Part shown: piece by piece, positions 39,714-46,625 of the stretch | Layout of the letters: each line of letters begins with the position of its first letter | Numbering within the stretch: position 1 is the stretch's first letter | Source of the DNA: a virus | Virus record (IMG/VR): IMGVR_UViG_3300024059_000003 | Location: 1-64,000 of that record | Length of the DNA: 64,000 bases | Strand: one strand, 5' to 3' | The notes under the pieces: model-generated | The model's input: only the letters and a program-made list of their open reading frames with translations | What the model was told of the DNA's origin: nothing | Database searches by the model: none | Made by a program: the position numbers and the translations under genes

Positions 39714-40193
39714 TTATTTTTTCCATTCGTGATAGGTCTGTTGATATTTAGGATCTGCTTTTATATAATGAGAAAGGTCTCTGGAAGTTCTTCTAGATGG
39801 TTTAAAATACCATAAGTCTGAGTTTCTAAATCTTGCTGTAGATTTAAACCACATCCAACCAAAAAAATAACCTTCTGTATGATAGTTAAAGTTATATACA
39901 ACTTTTCCTTTCTTTCGTGTCTTCTGCCAATCAATAGGAAGATTTACAAACTCCTTTCCATTGATGTCTTTAGTTTTTCTTCTTTTCTTCTTATTAATTG
40001 AAAACTCTCCAAAACCAGTTGGAAGCTTTTCTTTCTCTCCTGTTTCTAAAATATAGTGTTTGAATGACTCATTGAAACCATACAGGATATTTCTCCACTC
40101 ATCAAAAGTTAGAGATATTAAAGGGTGCTTCTTACAGAAGTCCTCGTAATTCTTTTTACTTGCACTTCGCCAGTCAACTGCTACTCTTGACAT
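39714..40193 (-). CDS. Conserved crAss-like structural protein
   Basis: 159 residues, basic and aromatic-rich (VAVDWRSASKKNYEDFCKKH, NLPIDWQKTRKKGK, NFNYHTEGYFFGWMW). I recognise this pattern as one strongly conserved across crAss-like phages, but the function is not established to my knowledge; a ring or connector role fits the neighbours. I chose the ATG at 40193 (MSRVAVDW). An upstream ATG at 40238 would force a 35-nt overlap with the previous gene and adds residues unlike the family start. It lies 10 nt after the previous stop. Confidence 0.8.
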   Translation of the reverse strand: MSRVAVDWRSASKKNYEDFCKKHPLISLTFDEWRNILYGFNESFKHYILETGEKEKLPTGFGEFSINKKKRRKTKDINGKEFVNLPIDWQKTRKKGKVVYNFNYHTEGYFFGWMWFKSTARFRNSDLWYFKPSRRTSRDLSHYIKADPKYQQTYHEWKK

Positions 40194-40203
40194 ATATAAT
40201 TTA

Positions 40204-40932
40204 TTACTGAGTTGGTTGGGCATTTGGAGCTTGTCCATCTATGCCTTCGTTACTCATGTCGGTTTTAATTTGGAAATATGTAGCTAAGAGTTTTTGTGAT
40301 ACTAATCCTAAAGCTGAAGACTCTAAATAACCTGGTAGAGCATACTCTTTATCCAAAGGGTTTTTACAATATTCTTCATCTGTAACATCCACACCACCAC
40401 AATCACAATCTGGATACATAATTTCACTAGGTACATCTTCTTCAAAAAATGCAGATAGTCTGATTGCTTTTAGTAAAGGATTGTTTACATATAAGTATCC
40501 ATTAGATATCCAGAAGTAATAATCATTTTTTACTATTGGTAGTTTCAATAAATTCAAATATCTATTTATAGTTATCTCCTTTAATTTAGTTCCTCTTCCT
40601 CCCATAGCATCTACAGAATATACACCCTGTATTACATATTGGTAGTTACCTTCCGATATTCTAGGTAGTTTATGTGCAGTTCTGGATACATTACACTCGT
40701 CTGCATACTCACAACATTCTGAGATGGGAACTTCTTTCATCTCTAGACAAGGAATAGTGGTATATAATGTATCACTAGCCCATAGTTTTCTTAAATTGGT
40801 TTCTCTTTTTATCAACATTTGAGATGTGTTTCTTATCTCAGAAGCAATAACTCTATCTGTTATCAAAGCATCTGTTGATAAAATCTTATGTGTACCTCTC
40901 ACATCCGAAACCAATTTTCTTAATGTTGCCAT
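40204..40932 (-). CDS. Head-tail connector/ring protein
   Basis: 242 residues. It starts MATLRKLVSDVRGTHKILSTD, with an alpha-helical N-terminus followed by a Cys-containing middle (PCLEMKEVPISECCEYADEC) and a beta-rich part. This opening is typical of the first tail-connector protein in crAss-like gene order, directly before the conserved 159-residue protein. There are no catalytic motifs. The function is inferred as a stacked ring of the tail barrel, contacting the portal or the next ring. Confidence 0.74.
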   Translation of the reverse strand: MATLRKLVSDVRGTHKILSTDALITDRVIASEIRNTSQMLIKRETNLRKLWASDTLYTTIPCLEMKEVPISECCEYADECNVSRTAHKLPRISEGNYQYVIQGVYSVDAMGGRGTKLKEITINRYLNLLKLPIVKNDYYFWISNGYLYVNNPLLKAIRLSAFFEEDVPSEIMYPDCDCGGVDVTDEEYCKNPLDKEYALPGYLESSALGLVSQKLLATYFQIKTDMSNEGIDGQAPNAQPTQ

Positions 40933-40936
40933 TGTT

Positions 40937-41077
40937 TTATTTTTTATAATTACCGAAGCCTTTTATTCCTCCCTCTTGGTCAGCCTCTCTCATATAATTC
41001 TTTTTCATATTATAAGGACGCACCTTGGGAGCTTTTACATTCTTGCCTGGTGTAGGCTTTCCATACTTTGTTGCCAT
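40937..41077 (-). CDS. Small basic protein, 46 residues
   Basis: An ATG at 41077 and TAA at 40937-40939 encode 46 residues, starting MATKYGKPTPGKNVKAPKV and ending in GIKGFGNYKK. It is Lys/Gly/Asn-rich with no Cys and no hydrophobic core, so probably extended and possibly nucleic-acid or capsid binding. It fits tightly between the metallophosphoesterase stop (2-nt gap) and the connector start (4-nt gap), which supports a real gene. Function unknown. Confidence 0.7.
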   Translation of the reverse strand: MATKYGKPTPGKNVKAPKVRPYNMKKNYMREADQEGGIKGFGNYKK

Positions 41078-41079
41078 AA

Positions 41080-42321
41080 TTATATTCTTTCTTCAAATTC
41101 AGCAACCTTGCCAACTTTACTATCGTAAACTAAAGCTAAGGCAGCTCGTACACTATGTACAAAATTATTATCTTTATGCCACCTATCTGTTCCAGATAAA
41201 CTAGGCATTTGTTGTATCCTAACTCCTTTTATCTCTTTGGCCATATAGTGATGTTTATCACCTGTATGAACTTCTCTATATGTAGCATCACCAAACCACT
41301 TACTATATTTTGGATGCGTTGCAAACAATAATGGTAATGCATCAATTTTACAATTACCATGATGGAAGCCAATAAACGTATTACCTACTACAGTAGCTTT
41401 TACTAAACCTTCTTCTCTTACAAAAGATATATTCTTATCTTCCTTAAAATATATGTCTAACGCATGGGCTAAGTAATATGATTTAGTTCTATCGTGATTA
41501 CCTTGTACTAAAATAACCTCAACATGTTTAGAATTAGTCTTTAACATTTTAATAGTATCTACTAAAAGATCAAATCCCATCTCGTACTCTGACGCATAAT
41601 CTAATATTATATCTTGAGGAGTACCATTAGTTGTAGTGTTCTGATAATTATCTGTATGAAAGAAATCATTAGATATAGGAAACACTACTTTATTTATATT
41701 GTAAATAGATCTAACTTTATGAGTTAAAGCTTCTGCTATTTTTACAAATCTATTAGCCCTAGTTTGTGGATCATTATCTCCATCAACATATCTTTTAGCT
41801 AAGTGGTAATCTGATAAAGATAACTCAATATCTACCAGAGGTTTCAGCTCCATCTGAGGAGCAGGAATAGGAATGTAGTTTGACTTATAATTCTCTAGGA
41901 ACTTGCTGAAGTCATCAGCTGTATAATCTTTTGGACCTTTTCTTTTAGAAAAGATTGAAGATGTAAACTTCCCAGTGGGAAGAACTTTAGACCAATAGTT
42001 AGTAATTATATACTTTTCTAGATCTATCTTGTGTAATTGTGCTAACTCTATATCACTTTTTGGTTCGAAGTCTAGAGTTATTGTACTTTCAATTGTGCCC
42101 TGTTCATTGCTAACTTTTCTTACTGCTTCCTCAAGCTGTTTACTGTTTGTTGCCCCATCTAGAAATTTATTACTGTCGTCATATTTCTTTCCTTTTAGTT
42201 CCTTTTTCAGCTCTTTTACTTCATTAACTGTAACGTTTAGCTTTTCTGCATACCACTCTTCACTTCTTTTTCTTGTTAACAACTCTTTAAGTTGATTAAG
42301 AAGACTCTGATTCTCAGACAT
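41080..42321 (-). CDS. Calcineurin-like metallophosphoesterase with N-terminal HTH
   Basis: 413 residues. Metal-binding motifs appear in family order: DYHLAKR (D-x-H), SNDFFH, GNHD (N275 H276 D277), HH in IGFHHGN, and HTGDKHH (H352, G354-H358). This matches the calcineurin-like phosphoesterase fold used by phosphodiesterases and nucleases. Residues 10-45 (RSEEWYAEKLNVTVNEVKELK) look like a helix-turn-helix. It is the first gene after a terminator-like hairpin pair and a promoter-like box and leads the connector/muzzle gene series. Substrate unknown; nucleic acid or cyclic nucleotide signalling molecules are possible. Confidence 0.88.
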   Translation of the reverse strand: MSENQSLLNQLKELLTRKRSEEWYAEKLNVTVNEVKELKKELKGKKYDDSNKFLDGATNSKQLEEAVRKVSNEQGTIESTITLDFEPKSDIELAQLHKIDLEKYIITNYWSKVLPTGKFTSSIFSKRKGPKDYTADDFSKFLENYKSNYIPIPAPQMELKPLVDIELSLSDYHLAKRYVDGDNDPQTRANRFVKIAEALTHKVRSIYNINKVVFPISNDFFHTDNYQNTTTNGTPQDIILDYASEYEMGFDLLVDTIKMLKTNSKHVEVILVQGNHDRTKSYYLAHALDIYFKEDKNISFVREEGLVKATVVGNTFIGFHHGNCKIDALPLLFATHPKYSKWFGDATYREVHTGDKHHYMAKEIKGVRIQQMPSLSGTDRWHKDNNFVHSVRAALALVYDSKVGKVAEFEERI

Positions 42322-42349
42322 ATGTATCGTATTTAATTAGAAAATATCT

Positions 42350-42380
42350 CAAAGATAGATAAATTATTTAACTTAACATA
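42350..42380 (-). promoter_or_regulatory. Bacteroidetes-type promoter (TATG-N19-TATCTTTG)
   Basis: The minus strand has TATCTTTG at 42357-42350, an exact TAnnTTTG match, with TATG (3 of 4 for TTTG) 19 nt upstream. The metallophosphoesterase ATG lies 28 nt further on, giving a leader of about 25 nt. The site is in the 171-nt gap between the fibre cluster and the connector genes. Confidence 0.55.
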
Positions 42381-42433
42381 AAAAACTTAACCATGAGAGT
42401 TATTCTTTATAACTAATTTGGTTATATATAAAA

Positions 42434-42461
42434 CTCCCTAGGGGCGTTTTGCCCCTGGGAG
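42434..42461 (-). terminator. GC-rich hairpin, probable terminator after fibre cluster
   Basis: The arms CTCCC-GGGGC and GCCCC-GGGAG pair around a GTTTT loop with small bulges; the stem is the most GC-rich stretch nearby. On the minus strand it is followed by TTTTATATATAA. It sits just after the last fibre-cluster gene and before a promoter-like box, which suggests it separates two transcripts. Confidence 0.6.
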
Positions 42462-42494
42462 AAGTTCTCTAAAACCAACAAAAGAGAACTTTTT
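42462..42494. other. Second inverted repeat, AAGTTCTCT / AGAGAACTT
   Basis: A perfect 9-bp inverted repeat (42462-42470 and 42483-42491) with a 12-nt loop directly beside the GC-rich hairpin, overlapping the stop of the 223-residue gene by two bases. Its T run lies on the plus strand, where no gene is present, so it may act with the neighbouring hairpin or protect the 3' end of the mRNA. Confidence 0.5.
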
Positions 42495-43164
42495 ATTCTA
42501 TCTCAACATCACTTCCACAACATGCGTCATAGATCCATGAAAACTCAAAGTCTACTCCAGACGATCCTACCCACTCAAGATCTTCAATAACACATGGGTT
42601 TATTAATGTATTCCCTGATATCTCGTAGTTGCGTATTGATAATGTACCTTGATTATCGTTTCCATTATTTTGTGTGTTTATCATTTGTACAGTGTTTCTT
42701 AGAGTTATTATATCTGGATCAAAAAAGAACAACTGCATGTTGCTCAAGGGACAAGGAAAGTCTGGTTCAGTTATCACTAACGGTGTATTGCTAGCAATAA
42801 ATATCGATCCTACTTGAGCATCTTGATTTAGATCTAAATTCCCTATTAAGCTCCCATTTAGAAATACATCAAAATTGTCATCCCTGGATGCGTTTTCATT
42901 ACAAACCTGAAAGACAGTGACATTATTTGGACAATTTGGAGCTGCGTCTAGTTCTTTATCTATATAAGTATTACAGTCAGGACTATTAGATATAATTCTA
43001 ACTACAGCAGTTCCAAAAGGAACGTTATATGAAACAAATCCTGCAAGTAGTTGATTACTTGTTACATCTATTTCAAAAGCTTCAGTAAAACCATCAACCT
43101 GAGAAAACAAGTTAAAAGGTCCAGCATCTGCTCCTATGTTACTAGCTTGTATTAGTATTGCCAT
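42493..43164 (-). CDS. Adaptor-domain protein (GPFDLYS family)
   Basis: 223 residues. The N-terminal ~70 residues (ASNIGADAGPFNLFSQVDGF...LLAGFVSYNVPFGTAVVRI...CNTYID) are the GPFDLYS-type domain. The remainder contains VFLNGSLIGNLDLN and an ending (WVGSSGVDFEFSWIYD-AC) like the small cargo domain of the 380-residue paralogue. There is no threonine stalk. It is the last gene of the fibre cluster, just before the hairpin pair. Likely a virion surface or tail-fibre component; target unknown. Confidence 0.78.
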   Translation of the reverse strand: MAILIQASNIGADAGPFNLFSQVDGFTEAFEIDVTSNQLLAGFVSYNVPFGTAVVRIISNSPDCNTYIDKELDAAPNCPNNVTVFQVCNENASRDDNFDVFLNGSLIGNLDLNQDAQVGSIFIASNTPLVITEPDFPCPLSNMQLFFFDPDIITLRNTVQMINTQNNGNDNQGTLSIRNYEISGNTLINPCVIEDLEWVGSSGVDFEFSWIYDACCGSDVEIE

Positions 43165-43175
43165 TTTATATTTTT

Positions 43176-43727
43176 TTAGGATACAGAAGGACTACAAAGA
43201 GTAGTACAACATAAAACTTCATATCCATTTAAAGCTATCTGAACTGCTGCTACACTTGTGTTAGTTGTACTCGGTCCTATTTTATACCACCCTGCATCCA
43301 ATGCTAATAGACTTGCTGTTGCTGGGTCTGGATCATCATATAAAAAAGACCCAACAGGTGGAATATAATTAAAACTATCACCATTGTGCCAGTACTCAGT
43401 TACCGGTGTTGTAGATATATCTGAACATGCATCTGTAGCATTATTATGAGGTGCTGGAGCACCAAAAAGTCCAAATCCAGATGTATACTGTGAAACAATT
43501 GATGCTTCAACATAATTATCACAGTTAGCATTATTATTTTTTATTCTCACAATAGTAGTTCCAGTAGGAACAAGACTTGTAGATATGTTATAACCTAATG
43601 TACTTGTTAGAATAGTTATAGAAACATTCGTAGCAAAGGGCGTTGTATAAAAATTTGCATTTGAATATAGATCAACTGGTCCTGAACAACTGCCTGCGGA
43701 TTCTAGTTTTATTGTTAGTGTTGCCAT
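43176..43727 (-). CDS. Adaptor-domain protein (GPFDLYS family)
   Basis: 183 residues with the ATG at 43727 (MATLTIKLESAGSCSGPVDLYS). An ATG at 43757 is rejected because it overlaps the previous gene and lies outside the family alignment. The N-terminal domain runs to about residue 70 and ends with NCDNYVE. The C-terminal part (ACSDISTTPVTEYWHNG...GSFLYDD...DAGWYKIG) matches a small repeated domain seen in other proteins of this cluster: Cys near the start, Trp or Tyr plus Asn-Gly, GWY, final Cys. Probably a surface-exposed virion protein. Confidence 0.78.
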   Translation of the reverse strand: MATLTIKLESAGSCSGPVDLYSNANFYTTPFATNVSITILTSTLGYNISTSLVPTGTTIVRIKNNNANCDNYVEASIVSQYTSGFGLFGAPAPHNNATDACSDISTTPVTEYWHNGDSFNYIPPVGSFLYDDPDPATASLLALDAGWYKIGPSTTNTSVAAVQIALNGYEVLCCTTLCSPSVS

Positions 43728-43741
43728 TTTATAATTTTGTT

Positions 43742-44884
43742 TTATGGATCTGGACAATCCTCAACGTTAGTAATACGTCCATTTGTATCAATTTTTATAA
43801 GCCAACTTCCTGGATTGGGTGTAGATAGAGACAGTTGAAACCTGTACCATTTGTTGTCTCCGTTAAATGTTTGAGATGCTGGAAATATTACATCATATGT
43901 AAAATCATTTATTTGTGGTTCAACAAGTGATCCATTTTTCCATAGGAATGCAGCAAGGTCAGCACTACATAAACCAATATTTAGATTTGAACTACTAGTT
44001 ATTGATCTTATACCAGCTGCAAGAGATGGACTAGATTTTGTAGTAGTAGTTGTCGTAAGTGGAATTTGAGTTGTTGTAGTACCAGTAAGTGTTATAGTAG
44101 GATTATTTAAGGAACAATCACATGTAGTAGTAGTAGTTGTTGTTGAAGAAGAGCTGGTACTGGTTGTAGTGCTAGTAGAACTAGTAGAACTAGTAGTTGT
44201 TGTTGTAACTTCTTTATAAGTGTCAGCTATAAAGGAGAAGTCTACATCAACCCCTGCTCCAGTATAATTAGGACTTAGGGCAGTTACAAAATTATCAGTA
44301 CAGAAAGTACATATATCCTGTCCTTGATATAGTATTCCGTCTTTTTGAATTGTATTGATAAAATTGTAAACTCCTGTTCTGTTACTATCTATTGTAGCAG
44401 AAACTACATCTCCTGGTAAGATTTGAATAGTTCCACTTTGTGAAGATGCATTACCTGTAATAGTTGCATCTACAACATTATTTCCATTAACATCTATTTT
44501 TAAGTTGCTGCTCTGTGGTTCTGGTGCAATTAAAGAATTTGGAGTATTAGTTATAAGCTCCCAGTTAAGTCTGTTAGGAGGCTGTTGTGTTGTAGTGGTT
44601 GATGTAGATGTTGAAGTACTTGTAGTAGTTGACGTACTAGAACTACTTGTTGTAGTTGTTGTAGGACAATTAGTTGGTAGGTCAATACAATTATCACATG
44701 TACCAACAGAGCAGACTCTTATAATAGTTGCTCCTGTAGGAAGTTCAATAACATATCCATTAGTTAAAGTTAAAGCAGGAACTTGTGTTTGAAATGGAGT
44801 AGTATATCCATTTGCATCTGAGTATAAATCAAAAGGTCCAGCAGAGCCTCCTGGGGGTATGGTTATGTTTATTTGTATCAACAT
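43742..44884 (-). CDS. Adaptor plus threonine-linked cargo domains
   Basis: 380 residues. The order is: GPFDLYS-type N-terminal domain (1-75, GGSAGPFDLYSDANGYTTPF); Ser/Thr linker (about 76-100); a small beta domain (LNWELI...SSNLKIDVNG...PGDVVSATI, about 105-215); a second Ser/Thr linker (about 218-285); and a C-terminal domain with CSADLAAFLWKNG and KWYRFQ, ending in VEDC. The middle domain closely resembles one near the C-terminus of the trypsin-like protein at 46626-50474. No catalytic residues were seen. It is a clear example of the stalk-and-cargo architecture. Confidence 0.82.
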   Translation of the reverse strand: MLIQINITIPPGGSAGPFDLYSDANGYTTPFQTQVPALTLTNGYVIELPTGATIIRVCSVGTCDNCIDLPTNCPTTTTTSSSSTSTTTSTSTSTSTTTTQQPPNRLNWELITNTPNSLIAPEPQSSNLKIDVNGNNVVDATITGNASSQSGTIQILPGDVVSATIDSNRTGVYNFINTIQKDGILYQGQDICTFCTDNFVTALSPNYTGAGVDVDFSFIADTYKEVTTTTTSSTSSTSTTTSTSSSSTTTTTTTCDCSLNNPTITLTGTTTTQIPLTTTTTTKSSPSLAAGIRSITSSSNLNIGLCSADLAAFLWKNGSLVEPQINDFTYDVIFPASQTFNGDNKWYRFQLSLSTPNPGSWLIKIDTNGRITNVEDCPDP

Positions 44885-44887
44885 ATC

Positions 44888-45139
44888 TTATGGTGTTGTT
44901 GTTGTTGTGGTAGTTGTAGTTTGTTCTAATACAATATCAAAACTATTTTCACATAATGAATCTGACGTTACTCTTATTATAGTAGTAAAATCAGGAACTA
45001 CAGTACTAGTATAGCCAGCTAATAAATTAACTTTAGTTACACCAGTTTCAAAAGCAGCAGTGAACCCATCTACATCTGAGAACAGATCGAAGGGTCCAGT
45101 ATTGTTTCCTGCAGTTGTTAGTTTAATAAATGCTTCCAT
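44888..45139 (-). CDS. Stand-alone GPFDLYS adaptor ending in poly-threonine
   Basis: 83 residues with the ATG at 45139 (MEAFIKLTTAGNNTGPFDLFS), which overlaps the previous stop as TAATG; an ATG at 45154 is less likely. It consists only of the N-terminal adaptor domain (DVDGFTAAFETGVTKVNLLAGY) and then nine threonines, a proline and a stop. Paralogues continue from such a linker into a cargo domain, so this looks like an adaptor that has lost its cargo or works as a bare plug. Confidence 0.78.
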   Translation of the reverse strand: MEAFIKLTTAGNNTGPFDLFSDVDGFTAAFETGVTKVNLLAGYTSTVVPDFTTIIRVTSDSLCENSFDIVLEQTTTTTTTTTP

Positions 45140-45450
45140 TATGATCCGCAACAAGTATTTAGTGTGTTATTTATATTTATAACTTGCTCTTTTATAGCAG
45201 AAATATCTGATGTATTAGTTGCTTGTTGAGTCTTCAATATACAAAGAAGTTCGTCAATTTTAGACAAAGCAACGTTTAAATCATCACAAGGTTCTACATT
45301 AGAACAAGGTAATATTGGTCCATTGTATGTAATAGATTTTGAATAATGTATTCCAGTTTGACATGGATCATTACTTACAGAAGTAGAACAACCACAAGTA
45401 GTGTTCACTGCTATATTTGTACAACAAGGATTAGTGGGTAAGTATGCCAT
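45139..45450 (-). CDS. Small protein with fibre N-terminal domain and coiled coil
   Basis: 103 residues. A Cys-rich start (NPCCTNIAVNTTCGCS) is followed by SITYNGPILP...EPCDDLNVALSKIDELLC, the domain shared with the collagen-like fibre and two others. The end is a short coiled coil (DISAIKEQVININNTLN). It may be a minimal fibre base or an assembly partner for larger fibres. Translationally coupled to the next gene by TAATG. Confidence 0.75.
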   Translation of the reverse strand: MAYLPTNPCCTNIAVNTTCGCSTSVSNDPCQTGIHYSKSITYNGPILPCSNVEPCDDLNVALSKIDELLCILKTQQATNTSDISAIKEQVININNTLNTCCGS

Positions 45451-45461
45451 TGTTTTTAGTA

Positions 45462-46601
45462 TTAAGGTATGTAAATTATATAATATGATCCAATTCCAGG
45501 TTGATAATTATTATGTGGTAATCCTCCACCAGTAGGATTTATTGTAACAGTTGTAGCTACAGTTTGACTAACATCAGTAGTTTTTCCTACAGTAGATGTA
45601 GTACTTGTTCCTCTAAGTGCATATCCTAAGTTACCACCTGTGCCTTTTGCCTGGCGAATATAGTTACTGCTTGTAGGAGGATCTGTTTCATTTGAACTTC
45701 CCATACTTGCAACAAGGTGGCTGTGAGAAGCTGGACTAAGTGAAGCTGCTACAGTATTAGTGTGTGTATGTGAAGGTATTTGTGCTGTTGTTAATACAAC
45801 TTGATTTGTTCCAGTAAGGTCATTTAGGTTATATGTAGGATTTCCACTAACAGACGGATCAACTATGTTATCCATACTTTGACCTGGCATATCAGTAGCT
45901 CCAACAGCTACTCTTCCTCTCATATCTGGTGTACCATTGTTTCCATTACATAGAAATATTCTATCCCAAATACCTATTCCTGCACCTGATGCATCAAATG
46001 GTGTTAAGTCTCCAAAGTATGGCTGTGCAGAAAATGGAACCATTCGATTACTAATAAGCTGTTGCTGAGGATTAGTGTTTAAATAGTTTTCTATATACGT
46101 ATTAATATCAACAATTTGTACGTAGTTGTTTGTAACATCAGTAATAAAAGTGTTCAGTGACTGCTCAACTTCACACAACTTATTTATAGTTTGTTGTAAT
46201 ACATCTGATGTGCTTGTAGTATCTGTTACTCCAGATACACAGCCTACATCATAGTTTACAACTCTTGATCCTGAACCACCTTCTATCTCACTTACTTCTT
46301 CCTGTAATTTACAGATAGTTTTGATTATACCTACTAGGTAGTTATTTAAAGTTAATGGGTTACAGTCATCTAGATTAGCCTGCACTGCAGGGCATATATC
46401 TGATGGGGGAACTACAGGTGTTATACCTGTTCCGTCTAGTGTAGATCCTAAAAAGGTAATAAGAGCTTGCTCCACAAATGATAGGGAGTCTCCATTCTTT
46501 ATTCCTAGTATAGGAACGTCTACACCTGTATATTTAACGCACTTGTCTGAAGTAATTTCAGTACATCCGTTATAACAATTTGAGCAATTTTGTGTTGACA
46601 T
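45462..46601 (-). CDS. Tail-collar domain fibre protein
   Basis: 379 residues. The N-terminal ~60 residues (CVKYTGVDVPILGIKNGDSLSFVEQAL) are a divergent copy of the shared fibre domain. A helical middle follows (VLQQTINKLCEVEQSLN). From about residue 187 to the end is a phage tail collar domain: WDRIFLCNGNNGTPDMRGRV, then PSHTHTNTV near residue 276, and HNNYQPGIGSYYIIYIP at the C-terminus. Such domains form fibre tips or short tail fibres. Its start codon is in frame with the TAG stop of the preceding protease gene, 24 nt downstream of it. Confidence 0.87.
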   Translation of the reverse strand: MSTQNCSNCYNGCTEITSDKCVKYTGVDVPILGIKNGDSLSFVEQALITFLGSTLDGTGITPVVPPSDICPAVQANLDDCNPLTLNNYLVGIIKTICKLQEEVSEIEGGSGSRVVNYDVGCVSGVTDTTSTSDVLQQTINKLCEVEQSLNTFITDVTNNYVQIVDINTYIENYLNTNPQQQLISNRMVPFSAQPYFGDLTPFDASGAGIGIWDRIFLCNGNNGTPDMRGRVAVGATDMPGQSMDNIVDPSVSGNPTYNLNDLTGTNQVVLTTAQIPSHTHTNTVAASLSPASHSHLVASMGSSNETDPPTSSNYIRQAKGTGGNLGYALRGTSTTSTVGKTTDVSQTVATTVTINPTGGGLPHNNYQPGIGSYYIIYIP

Positions 46602-46625
46602 AATTTTATTTATTTGTTTATCACA

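Noticed and set aside
40194-40238. Upstream start (ATG 40238) for the conserved 159-residue protein
   Set aside because: It would overlap the preceding gene by 35 nt; the ATG at 40193 gives normal spacing and the expected start.
43728-43757. Upstream starts for the adaptor proteins at 43757 and 45154
   Set aside because: Added residues overlap the previous genes and are outside the family alignment; the internal ATGs give 14-nt spacing and a TAATG overlap.
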